This document shows positions 1-6,960 of a stretch of DNA of 16,168 nt, piece by piece (positions within the stretch are counted from its first letter, which is position 1; each line of letters opens with the position of its first letter). The stretch is from an uncultured Oscillospiraceae bacterium. Its GTDB lineage: Bacteria; Bacillota_A; Clostridia; Oscillospirales; Oscillospiraceae. Made by a program: the position numbers and the translations under genes. The stretch is from contig CAAEOU010000146.1 of NCBI GenBank assembly GCA_900757695.1, positions 1 to 16,168 of the forward strand. The letters are read 5' to 3'. The notes under the pieces were generated by a model. It saw only the letters and a program-made list of their open reading frames with translations. It made no database searches and had not been told where the DNA came from.

Positions 1-148
1 GATCCGCCCGAATCCCCTGTGCACTGCTGTATTCGCCGCAGAGCAGGTGTTCCATCAACTCCTGCCGCCGGTTCCGTTCACACTCCTGCCGAAGGCGCAT
101 ATTCTCTTGCTGCAGCTGCTCTATTTGCCGCTCCAGTGGCTCCGCCAT
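1..148 (-). CDS. Putative transcriptional regulator, N-terminal part (cut by window start)
   Basis: Reading the minus strand from an ATG at 148-146 gives 49 codons that stay open to the window edge. A GGAGG lies a few bases upstream (plus-strand complement at about 155-160), which fixes the start. The peptide begins MAEPLERQIEQLQQENMRLR and continues as a charged, heptad-like helix (residues 5-32), then ELMEHLLCGEY, then SSAQGI. A coiled-coil start followed by a Glu-Leu-Leu-Gly-Glu-Tyr-Ser-Ser segment resembles the linker ahead of the output part of AraC/YesN- or CdaR-type regulators. That is family memory and inference, since no DNA-binding domain is visible. The gene diverges from the NTF2-like operon across about 216 bases, so it is a natural candidate regulator of that operon. 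Confidence 0.6.
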   Translation of the reverse strand, partial: MAEPLERQIEQLQQENMRLRQECERNRRQELMEHLLCGEYSSAQGIRAD

Positions 149-253
149 CTTCTCGCCTCCATTGCGTTTCTTTCCGTTATTATACCGAAAAAAAGGCATT
201 GGGACAAGGGGTCTGCCGTCGGATTCTGGTTGTGAAATCTACGATTGTGGCTC

Positions 254-282
254 TTTTACCACAGCTGCTCTAACCATATAAT
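254..282 (+). promoter_or_regulatory. Candidate sigma-A promoter of the NTF2-like operon
   Basis: TTTACC at 254-259 (four of six matches to TTGACA) and a perfect TATAAT at 277-282 are separated by 17 bases. The expected start of transcription, near 289, lies about 75 bases before the first gene. A dyad, TGTGG at 246-250 and CCACA at 259-263, straddles the -35 hexamer and could be an operator for the divergent regulator. The operator role is inference. Confidence 0.5.
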
Positions 283-364
283 AAAAGTGTTGTATTCGGG
301 CAAAAAGCAGTTGGACGATGGAGCCATGTTTATCATTTTTTGCCCCAAAGAAGGAGGTAGCCAC

Positions 365-1093
365 ATGAATAAGAAGCAGTTTACCGCAGAGCAGCTGCTG
401 ACCCGCTGGGAAATTCGTCGAGAGGTACAGAACATTATGGGAAAGTACTCCCAGAGCTACTGTGTCAAGCAGGAGGGTGCACTGCCGCAGTTCTGGAGCG
501 GCCGTGATGACATTAGTCTCGGGCTGAATCAGGGCTATTATATCGGGCAGGCGGCTGTCAACGGCTATTATGCTGCCATCGAAGCAGAAACAAAGCTTGC
601 AAGTCAGCTGATTGCGGCACGTTTCCCACAAAAGCTTCAGGGCAAAACGGAAGAAGAGCTGTTTGGCGTTGGCCAAATCTCTTACCGTCCCATTGACACC
701 GCTGTGATCGAGGTCGCTGATGATCTGCAGACCGCAAAGGGGCTTTGGGTCGTCCGTGGGCTGGTGGAGAAGGTCACGACCTCCGGCCCGATTTCCTACT
801 GGGACTTTTCCTATTGGGCGGTGGACTTTATTCTGGAGGACGGTGCGTGGAAGATCTGGCATATGCTGGACCTGAACGAGATCGGCAGCCAGCAGGGTCA
901 GCCCCTCACCGGGGCCATACCGATGCCCAAAGAAGATCCGGCTTTTGCAGCCATGTCCGCCATTACCATGCCGGAGCCAACAAAGCCCTGCACCCTGCGG
1001 AAGACCTATGATGCGCAGCGTGCCTTCAGCCCGTCTCCACGGGTACCGGAGCCATATCATACCTTTGCTGAAACCTTCAGCTACGGCGCATAA
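365..1093 (+). CDS. NTF2/SnoaL-like protein, first of three tandem paralogues
   Basis: 242 residues. The ATG at 365 follows a strong AAGGAGG at about 351-357; the frame is open further upstream but has no better start. The core resembles the SnoaL/nuclear transport factor 2 cone fold: an N-terminal helix (LLTRWEIRREVQNIM), a GYYIG segment at 58-61, a strand DTAVIEVADD at 111-120, and a terminal strand with WKIWH at 162-166. Family members are dehydratases, cyclases, isomerases or non-enzymatic binding proteins, so the reaction cannot be named. At about 240 residues it is longer than single-domain members (about 130-170), through a C-terminal tail that ends in PYHTFAETFSY (230-240). There is no signal peptide, so it is probably cytoplasmic. 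It lies 13 bases before the next paralogue, in one operon. The fold assignment is moderately sure and the function is unknown. Confidence 0.75.
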   Translation: MNKKQFTAEQLLTRWEIRREVQNIMGKYSQSYCVKQEGALPQFWSGRDDISLGLNQGYYIGQAAVNGYYAAIEAETKLASQLIAARFPQKLQGKTEEELFGVGQISYRPIDTAVIEVADDLQTAKGLWVVRGLVEKVTTSGPISYWDFSYWAVDFILEDGAWKIWHMLDLNEIGSQQGQPLTGAIPMPKEDPAFAAMSAITMPEPTKPCTLRKTYDAQRAFSPSPRVPEPYHTFAETFSYGA

Positions 1094-1106
1094 GGAGGGA
1101 ACCGCA

Positions 1107-1874
1107 ATGACAAAGCAAAACGAAACGTTGACCCAGGAAGAGCAGGTATGGCTGCTCTGGGATAAGGAAGAGATCAAGGATACCATGGCACGAAATGCCT
1201 ACTACACGGCCAATGATGAGCGCCGCCGTGCCATCACCGAGCTTTGGGTCTCTGACGAGGACCATCGAAACACCGCATCCATGGGCTATAACAATGGCTA
1301 CTATGTGGGTCTTGACAACATCATAAAGCACTTTGTGGTGGACGCCTATGATCTGCGGATGGAGAATCTCAAAGCCTATCAGGCTGCCGGAAACACCGCA
1401 CTGACGGAGCGCGACCTGGGCTATGGCGCCTCTTTTGTTCACACGGTAAATACGCCTTATATTGAAATCGCCGGAGATGGAAAAACCGCAAAATACATTG
1501 GCTACGATTGCGGCCTTTACAGTCTGGGAAATCCGGATGGTACCGCTGACAGCAGCTTTACCTTTGCCAAGGTCTATGCCGATCTGGTGCGGGAGGAAGA
1601 CAGCTGGAAAATCTGGCATTTGCTCACCGCCTACGATCATGTCATTCCGGCAGGCAGGGACTATGGAGAGCTGGACCCCGAAGCACCATGGGGGGCTGAT
1701 TCTGTAGAAAGAGCCTGCGGCGATCCCACCATTCGTGATGTTGCCTATGACGCATTTTACGGCTGGGTAGACGTTTGGGAGCGGCTGCCACGTCCATACT
1801 ACACATTTGACAATTCCAAGGCCTATACAGCAGAGGGCAAGCCCGCCTGCTATCAGATCGGCCTTTATAAGTAA
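1107..1874 (+). CDS. NTF2/SnoaL-like protein, second paralogue
   Basis: 255 residues. The ATG at 1107 follows AAGGAGG, which overlaps the stop of the preceding gene, so expression is probably coupled. The layout matches the first paralogue: an N-terminal helix (LLWDKEEIKDTMARNAYYT), GYYVG at 64-68, a strand VNTPYIEIAGDGKTAKY (114-130), and WKIWH at 167-171. The tail carries PYYTFDNSKAY at 230-240, exactly the residue positions of the matching motif in the first protein. There is no signal peptide or membrane segment. The His of WKIWH and the acidic residues near the N terminus are possible active-site groups by analogy with SnoaL-like dehydratases and cyclases, but this is inference. The two proteins are clearly related but have diverged strongly, as expected for distinct steps or a heteromer rather than recent duplication. 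Confidence 0.75.
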   Translation: MTKQNETLTQEEQVWLLWDKEEIKDTMARNAYYTANDERRRAITELWVSDEDHRNTASMGYNNGYYVGLDNIIKHFVVDAYDLRMENLKAYQAAGNTALTERDLGYGASFVHTVNTPYIEIAGDGKTAKYIGYDCGLYSLGNPDGTADSSFTFAKVYADLVREEDSWKIWHLLTAYDHVIPAGRDYGELDPEAPWGADSVERACGDPTIRDVAYDAFYGWVDVWERLPRPYYTFDNSKAYTAEGKPACYQIGLYK

Positions 1875-1886
1875 GGGGGCAGCAGC

Positions 1887-2783
1887 ATGATCTATCAAAA
1901 TCTTTCCTTTGAGCAGCGTCTTCATAATGCCATTGGCGCACAGGAAATCGAGCAGGTAAAGGCATGGCACGCCTACACCCATGGTATGGGCTACTCCAAA
2001 GAGGAGTGGGATGCCATTTGGTACCGCGGCGAGGATGTCACATGGGCACACTTTTTCGGACGGATGGTCGGTTGGGACGAAGTGTGGTTTGGCTCGGTTG
2101 TCAACCCGGAGGAGGGGTACTACGAGCGCTACTGCAATCATATCCTCAACTACAAGGGCGCTTCCTACTTTGATGCACGCAGCGTCGGCTGCACGGCGCT
2201 CCACTGTCTGGCATCCCCTGTGATCGAGGTCGCTGAGGACGGCATGAGCGGCAGAAGCTGCTATCTGACCCCCGGTACCATGATGGCACGAATGAGCCCC
2301 AATAAGAGAAGAAACGGCGGCTTCCTGTGGGAGCGCTACGGCTCTGATTTTGCCTATGATACGGAGGATGGAAAATGGTACTATTTCCATGAGCACGTCT
2401 GCCCGGACATCGGTACGGAATACGGCACAAAGAACTGGGCCATGGAACTGTATGATCAGGAAGTGACCGGTAAAAAGCCCTTTGGTCCTCCGCCGGAGGA
2501 AGACGACCACAAGGGGCCTGCGCCAGAGCAAAAGATGCCTGAGGGAGCCCCCGGCGGTTATCGTCCCGTAAAGCCCAAGGGTGCGCTGGGCGGACCTCCC
2601 TGCACCGATGTTGGACCGCTGCACAACAATGCATCCATGACACAGACGGTCCAGAACACCGTGCCTTGGCCCCTGCCCTACCGTACGCTGGACGATCAGA
2701 ACTCTTATGCGCCTGGCCACAATGACATCACAAAACGGTATTCCGCACTCAAATCCATTGTAAAGGATTGTGTGCGGCTGTAA
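1887..2783 (+). CDS. NTF2/SnoaL-like protein, third and most divergent paralogue
   Basis: 298 residues. The ATG at 1887 is preceded by AAGGGGGC at suitable spacing, 12 bases after the previous stop. It keeps the strand SPVIEVAEDG (110-119) and the late strand DGKWYYFHEHV (161-171), where W164 and H168/H170 stand in for the WKIWH of its neighbours. An insert rich in Pro, Gly and Lys (about 197-245, with PFGPPPEEDD and similar) separates the fold from the tail. The tail carries PYRTLDDQNSY (264-274), matching the tail motif of the other two. The N-terminal third is rich in Trp and Tyr. It is probably cytoplasmic and may be the partner or scaffold subunit of a complex with the other two (inference). 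No specific reaction is assigned. Confidence 0.7.
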   Translation: MIYQNLSFEQRLHNAIGAQEIEQVKAWHAYTHGMGYSKEEWDAIWYRGEDVTWAHFFGRMVGWDEVWFGSVVNPEEGYYERYCNHILNYKGASYFDARSVGCTALHCLASPVIEVAEDGMSGRSCYLTPGTMMARMSPNKRRNGGFLWERYGSDFAYDTEDGKWYYFHEHVCPDIGTEYGTKNWAMELYDQEVTGKKPFGPPPEEDDHKGPAPEQKMPEGAPGGYRPVKPKGALGGPPCTDVGPLHNNASMTQTVQNTVPWPLPYRTLDDQNSYAPGHNDITKRYSALKSIVKDCVRL

Positions 2784-2804
2784 AAACCAACGGAGGTGTA
2801 TGTA

Positions 2805-4526
2805 ATGAAAAAGATTGTTGCACTGCTGCTTGCCATGTGTATGCTGCTCTCTCTGGGCGCATGCGGAAAAGCAGCCCAGTCCACCGCATCCGAAAAACCG
2901 GAAACAGAAGAAGCATCCACGTCTCAGCAAATTCCCACCGAGGCCCCTGCGGCCCCTGCTTCCGAAGCAGAGAGCACGACCGCAGCATCCGCAGAAGAAT
3001 CCGTGGTGGAATCGGTAGCGGAGGGCCCTCAGCTGCTGGAGCCTCTGAGCTATCCGGTATCTGACGGCAGTACCACACTGACCTACTGGTATGCCTATCC
3101 GCCCTTTGTCCCGAATTTTCTGGACGATGTTTCAGACAAGCGTATCTATCGTGCCATTGACGAGGCTTCCGGCGTGAACATTCAGGTGGTCGGCTACTCG
3201 CTGATCAATGCCAGTGAGCAGTTCCAGCTGATGATTGCTTCCGGTGATTATACGGATATCATCTATGGCTTTGGCAGCAACTATTCCGGCTCCGTAGAAG
3301 GCGCCGTGGAAGACGAGATCATCATGGATCTGGGCCCTATGCTGGACGAATATGCCCCGGATTACAAAAACTATCTGCTGGAAGATGAAGAAGTCAATCT
3401 GGCTGCCCATACCGATGCGGGCTATGTGCCCTCCTTCTGCGGTATCAACGACAACGCCCGCTCTGTCAATGGCGGCTTGATCATCCGAACGGATTATCTC
3501 GATGCCGTAGGCAAGGAAATGCCCACCACCTATGACGAACTGGAAGATGTACTCACTGCATTCAAGGATCAGCTTGGCGTGCCAAGCCCTTATTGGTCCA
3601 ATCCCGCAGGCTATGTGATTGAGATGACGGCCGGCTATGATGTAGGCATTGACTTTTATGTACAGGACGGCGTGGTAAAATACGGTCTGGTTGGGGACGG
3701 CTTCTATGACTATCTGACCATGATGAATCGCTGGTATGAAAATGGACTGCTCTATGCGGATTTTGCAGCCCAGTCTTCCGACCAGCAGTTCCCGCCCAGC
3801 GACATGGTAAACAACAATGAGGTGGGCGTGTGGTTCAACTCCCTCAACGAAATGCGTTCCTATGGTGCGGATACTGCAACTGATCCCAATTTTGCGATCA
3901 CAGGTCTCTATGTCCCCGCAGCAGAAAAAGGCGCTACCACCCATTTCTCGACACAGACTGCCAAGGTAGATCCTCGAGGCGGCAACTTTATTTCCACCAC
4001 CTGCGCAGATCCCGAGCTGGCCATGGCATGGTGCAACTACTGGTACACCGACGAAGGTACGCTGCTTGCCAATTACGGCATTGAGGGGGAGAGCTGGGAG
4101 TATGACGAAAACGGCGATCCGCAGTTCACCGATCTTGTGCTGAACAATCCGGACATGGCGTTTGATATTGCCATCTCCATTTTCTGTGAGTTCAATGGCG
4201 GCGGCTACTATGTACTCAATGCCAAGACCGATTCCAATTACACCGAGGTTCAGTTGGAAGCACGGAAGAATTGGCTCACAAATTCCGACGGTGCCTATAA
4301 CTATCCTGCCTACGCTTCGCTGAACGCAGAGGAAAGCACCATTTACGGCAGTCACATTGGTGATATCAATACCTACTTTGGAGAAGCTTCTCTGAAGTTC
4401 ATCACCGGTGCGGAACCGCTTACTCCCGAGAGCTGGCAGACTTATAAGGAAACCATGGATACCTTTGGGCTTCAGGATTGCATCCGTGTATATCAGTCTG
4501 CATACGATCGGTATCTGGCACGTTAA
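2805..4526 (+). CDS. Extracellular solute-binding lipoprotein, family 1 (LipO/YtcQ type)
   Basis: 573 residues. The ATG at 2805 follows CGGAGG at 2791-2796; an in-frame GTG at 2796 overlaps that site and is unlikely. Residues 1-20 form a lipoprotein signal (MKKIVALLLAMCMLL, then SLGAC) with Cys20 as the lipidated residue. A low-complexity Ser/Thr/Ala/Glu/Pro linker runs to about residue 72, followed by the binding fold starting TTLTYWYAYPPFVPNF. The length of over 500 residues and the segments LMIASGDYTDIIYG and YDELEDVLTAFK suit the large type I carbohydrate-importer binding proteins of Firmicutes. It is tethered outside the membrane and would bind a sugar, oligosaccharide or glycoside. It is the last gene of the NTF2-like operon, 21 bases after the third paralogue. 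No permease or ATPase gene accompanies it, so it must use a transporter encoded elsewhere or act as a sensor. Confidence 0.88.
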   Translation: MKKIVALLLAMCMLLSLGACGKAAQSTASEKPETEEASTSQQIPTEAPAAPASEAESTTAASAEESVVESVAEGPQLLEPLSYPVSDGSTTLTYWYAYPPFVPNFLDDVSDKRIYRAIDEASGVNIQVVGYSLINASEQFQLMIASGDYTDIIYGFGSNYSGSVEGAVEDEIIMDLGPMLDEYAPDYKNYLLEDEEVNLAAHTDAGYVPSFCGINDNARSVNGGLIIRTDYLDAVGKEMPTTYDELEDVLTAFKDQLGVPSPYWSNPAGYVIEMTAGYDVGIDFYVQDGVVKYGLVGDGFYDYLTMMNRWYENGLLYADFAAQSSDQQFPPSDMVNNNEVGVWFNSLNEMRSYGADTATDPNFAITGLYVPAAEKGATTHFSTQTAKVDPRGGNFISTTCADPELAMAWCNYWYTDEGTLLANYGIEGESWEYDENGDPQFTDLVLNNPDMAFDIAISIFCEFNGGGYYVLNAKTDSNYTEVQLEARKNWLTNSDGAYNYPAYASLNAEESTIYGSHIGDINTYFGEASLKFITGAEPLTPESWQTYKETMDTFGLQDCIRVYQSAYDRYLAR

Positions 4527-4644
4527 GCTTCCTCCGTTGAAACGGGTTCCGCAGGCGTGCTGTGAAATAGCGATCAATCAAACAGAACTTGCGTTCCAGA
4601 TGTGATGCCCACTAACATACAGTAAAAGAACAACATAATCTGTT

Positions 4645-4680
4645 AAAGATGGTCTCTGCGTTGGCAGGGGCCATCTTTTT
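4645..4680 (+). terminator. Rho-independent terminator closing the NTF2-like/binding-protein operon
   Basis: The arms 4645-4659 and 4664-4678 pair along 15 positions (including G-T wobbles) around a four-base GTTG loop, and the stem runs into a TTTTT tract at 4676-4680. It lies about 120 bases after the lipoprotein stop. Confidence 0.85.
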
Positions 4681-4857
4681 GACGATATAGCGCCTGGGAC
4701 GGTTGGGGAAAAGTAATTCCTCTGAAGTACGTCTCGGGTGTTTTTTATTCGTCACGGCTGCCGCTGCGGCGGATTTTTACCGGTTCAGCATTTTCGAATA
4801 CCGAGAGTACGACAGGGGGATGTTACACTTATTGCATGAAAATCCATAAAGAACAGT

Positions 4858-4881
4858 TGCAAACCTGATAGCAGGTTTGCA
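4858..4881. repeat. Perfect 10-bp inverted repeat upstream of the recombinase
   Basis: TGCAAACCTG at 4858-4867 and CAGGTTTGCA at 4872-4881 are exact complements around an ATAG centre. The dyad ends 12 bases before the GGAGGA ribosome site (4894-4899) of the recombinase gene. It could be an operator for autoregulation, a leader hairpin affecting translation, or a recombinase binding site; the sequence does not decide. No T tract follows, so it is not a typical terminator. Confidence 0.6.
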
Positions 4882-4902
4882 GGATTGCAGATCGGAGGAA
4901 CA

Positions 4903-5520
4903 ATGAGAAAAATATATGGGTATGTTCGAGTGAGCAGCCGGGATCAGAATGAAGATCGACAGATGATTGCGCTGAAGGAGTTCTCCATTTCAGAGAAAAA
5001 CATATATGTGGACAAACAGTCTGGTAAGAATTTTGATCGTCCGGAGTATCGGAAATTATTCAGAAAAATGAAAAAAGACGATCTGCTCTACATTAAGAGC
5101 ATTGATCGTCTGGGCCGAAATTACAAGGAAATCCTGGAGCAATGGCGTATCCTCACAAAAGAAAAGGGCGTTGATATCATCGTGCTGGATATGCCGCTCT
5201 TAGATACCAGACGGGGAAAAGACCTGACGGGAACATTCCTCAGTGGTATTGTGCTTCAGGTGCTGTCCTTTGCGGCGGAGAATGAACGGAGCAATATCCG
5301 GCAAAGACAGTCGGAGGGAATTGCAGCAGCAAAGGCCAATGGAATTCGCTTTGGCAGGCCGCCGAAGCCGCTGCCAGAGAACTTCCATGAAATCTATCAG
5401 CGGTGGAAAGGAGGGAAGATTACCGGAGTGGAGGCTGCAAAACAGTGCGGTATGCCAATGTCGACCTTCCGCTATCGAGCGGAAATTTACGAAAAGGCGA
5501 AATTATCGCAAGACCGCTGA
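4903..5520 (+). CDS. Small serine recombinase (resolvase/invertase family)
   Basis: 205 residues. The ATG at 4903 follows GGAGGA at 4894-4899; a TTG further upstream (4885) is in frame but precedes that site. The N-terminal catalytic domain (1-140) starts IYGYVRVSSRDQ, with the expected nucleophile Ser11 and Arg9. It contains SIDRLGRNYKEI (66-77) and the long E-helix ENERSNIRQRQSEGI (126-140). A short linker GRPPKPLP leads to a helix-turn-helix of about 35 residues (about 173-193, ending MSTFRYR). The length is normal for resolvases and invertases of the gamma-delta/Hin class, so it looks intact. It would cut and rejoin DNA at a short paired site, resolving cointegrates, inverting a segment or aiding plasmid and transposon upkeep. 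No transposase adjoins it, so its element is either decayed or extends beyond recognisable genes. Confidence 0.9.
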   Translation: MRKIYGYVRVSSRDQNEDRQMIALKEFSISEKNIYVDKQSGKNFDRPEYRKLFRKMKKDDLLYIKSIDRLGRNYKEILEQWRILTKEKGVDIIVLDMPLLDTRRGKDLTGTFLSGIVLQVLSFAAENERSNIRQRQSEGIAAAKANGIRFGRPPKPLPENFHEIYQRWKGGKITGVEAAKQCGMPMSTFRYRAEIYEKAKLSQDR

Positions 5521-6405
5521 TTTTTCAAAAAGGTGTACATTACAAAAAACACTATTTTCTAACTCCAACTTGTTAAGAATAACATAGAAAAGTCATAATT
5601 GCAAAGGATTTACATAAATTTGAGGGCAAATTTTACCTGCAAAAATGCGAATCCAAAAAGTTCACCCTTTCGAAGTTCATTCCATTTCTTACCGGGGACT
5701 GCGTTCCCGCATTCCTTGCAGATGGGAAACGTCCCGCCAGACTTGCGGGTATTCTCGAAAGATGACATTATCAATCCCACCCTTTTTCCGGACTGATGGC
5801 CCGATTGGAAATAGTTCGCTCCGAGGTAAGCTTGTTTGCAGCTTATCAACCGGAGCAAATACCGCCATACCATCGGTCAGGCTATGTTCTTCGATGAACC
5901 GAAAATCCGCCAGAAGCGCTTCCCGCACGGCGATGGTTTGGTAGATTCTCCGGCAAAAGAAGGCATGAAGATATGCTTCCGTGGCCGAACCCGCATGGAT
6001 AAATGAAGTTACCGTAGACTAACTTCTGCTGTTTTGAAAAGCCGCATCATTGCGGCGGTTTTGTTGGTGGAAATACGTTCTGACAGGCTTTTCACCTCGT
6101 AGCGGCAGCCTGTGTTGGGCTCCGATCCGGCCATCTGCGCATCTGTAAAATGCCGATACGCATGCGCACAGACGGCTATCGTTGTTTCAGCCATACAATA
6201 GCAAAGATCCTTACTTCTGTCAAGATTTCGACTGTAAATGTCAATGAATCTTTGAGCCGTCAGTGTGACCTGCGGAATTTCGGGTCAAGGACGCTTTGTG
6301 CTGCGTTCGGACAGCATATGCGGCAATATGATGCAACAGTTTTTCCCAATGGGCAGACTATAAGAGTGTCAGCAGCTGATAGAAAAAAGAAAGGAGGGGT
6401 GCGGG
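5521..6405. other. Gene-poor stretch between recombinase and sigma factor
   Basis: There is no confident gene in these 885 bases. The first 140 bases are AT-rich. The minus strand holds three moderate open frames (5610-5873, 5689-6018 and 6009-6194) with weak or no ribosome sites, which may be decayed coding DNA. Small dyads occur: CCCGC/GCGGG around 5732-5748, TAAGCT/AGCTTA around 5827-5845, and GCCGC/GCGGC at 6041-6056 followed by GGTTTT, which could be a weak plus-strand terminator. The last 150 bases must hold the sigma-factor promoter, but I could not pick a convincing one. Confidence 0.5.
5689..6018 (-). pseudogene. Possible decayed coding remnant, unknown family
   Basis: The minus strand is open for about 110 codons from just after a stop near 6019-6021 to a stop at 5689. 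It contains a protein-like run including AYLHAFFCRRIYQTIAVREA and FRFIEEHSLTDGMAVF, but has no ribosome site or credible ATG (only an internal GTG at 5928). A second frame on the same strand takes over downstream (5610-5873). It contains MSSFENTRKSGG and a CKECG zinc-knuckle-like pair, as would be seen if one gene had frameshifted. I do not recognise the family. It could equally be chance open sequence. Confidence 0.2.
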
Positions 6406-6960
6406 ATGACGGATACTCTGCTGCTTCGGCAGCTCCGTCGGGGAAGCCAGCGGGCTCTGGAGCAGGCCATCGAGCAATACAGCGCCTATGTGGTCACGGT
6501 GATCCGAAATCGAAGCCGTGGTCTGCTTGCACCGGAGGATCATGAAGAGATCGCCTCAGACGTGTTTCTGGCCCTCTGGCAGAATGCCGGAAGGATCTCC
6601 GCAGGCAGTCTGCGTTCCTGGCTGGGAGCCGTAGCTCGGAACCGCACCGTGGACTTTATGAAACGGCATCATGAGACGGTCCCTTTGGAGGAGAATGCCA
6701 TTGAAATCCCGGATCCTATCTGGGCCCATCTGAGCAATCTGGAACGCAGCCAAGCCCTGCGCCGTGCCCTGTCCACCCTCTCCCCCATGGATCAGGAGAT
6801 CTTTTACCGGTGCTATGATCTGGGGGAAAGCTCCACGAAAATCGCACAAGCACTCAATTTGAATCCCGCAACTGTTCGCTCACGGCTCAGCCGGGGCCGG
6901 GCCGCTCTGCGGAATGAACTACTGAAAGGAGGATACAGCAATGAAGCTGTCCATGGATGA
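6406..6960 (+). CDS. ECF-type RNA polymerase sigma factor
   Basis: 184 residues. The ATG at 6406 follows AAAGGAGGGG at 6390-6399. Region 2 (about 15-90) shows ALEQAIEQYSAYVVTVIRNR, then HEEIASDVFLALWQN and SLRSWLGAVARNRTVDFMKR, the core-binding and -10-recognition helices. Region 4 (about 125-175) shows LSPMDQEIFYRCYDLGESS followed by the -35-reading helix-turn-helix, with NPATVRSRLSRGRAAL. Regions 1 and 3 are absent and the length is normal for the extracytoplasmic-function class. The stop overlaps the start of the next gene by 20 bases, so the two are coupled; that neighbour is a membrane protein placed where an anti-sigma factor normally sits. The pair probably senses an envelope signal. 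The inducing signal and regulon cannot be read from the sequence. Confidence 0.93.
   Translation: MTDTLLLRQLRRGSQRALEQAIEQYSAYVVTVIRNRSRGLLAPEDHEEIASDVFLALWQNAGRISAGSLRSWLGAVARNRTVDFMKRHHETVPLEENAIEIPDPIWAHLSNLERSQALRRALSTLSPMDQEIFYRCYDLGESSTKIAQALNLNPATVRSRLSRGRAALRNELLKGGYSNEAVHG

Noticed and set aside
19..273. Plus-strand frames at the left edge
   Set aside because: They are antisense to the regulator start, which has a clear ribosome site and a coiled-coil peptide.
239..1186. 315-codon minus-strand frame over the first NTF2-like gene
   Set aside because: It is antisense to a well-supported gene and would run across the divergent promoter.
1077..2930. 617-codon open frame on the minus strand
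   Set aside because: It lies antisense to the three NTF2-like genes and the start of the lipoprotein gene, all of which have strong ribosome sites and coherent folds. Its product is Cys- and Ile-rich with no domain sense.
3132..4577. 481-codon open frame on the minus strand
   Set aside because: It is the shadow of the solute-binding lipoprotein gene; no ribosome site and no recognisable domain.
4903..5520. Insertion sequence or transposon around the recombinase
   Set aside because: No transposase gene, terminal inverted repeats or target duplication could be found nearby, so only the recombinase gene is called.
6009..6194. 61-codon minus-strand frame
   Set aside because: It starts with ATG and has an ordinary composition, but the ribosome site is poor and no family is recognised. 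Mentioned only as possible debris.
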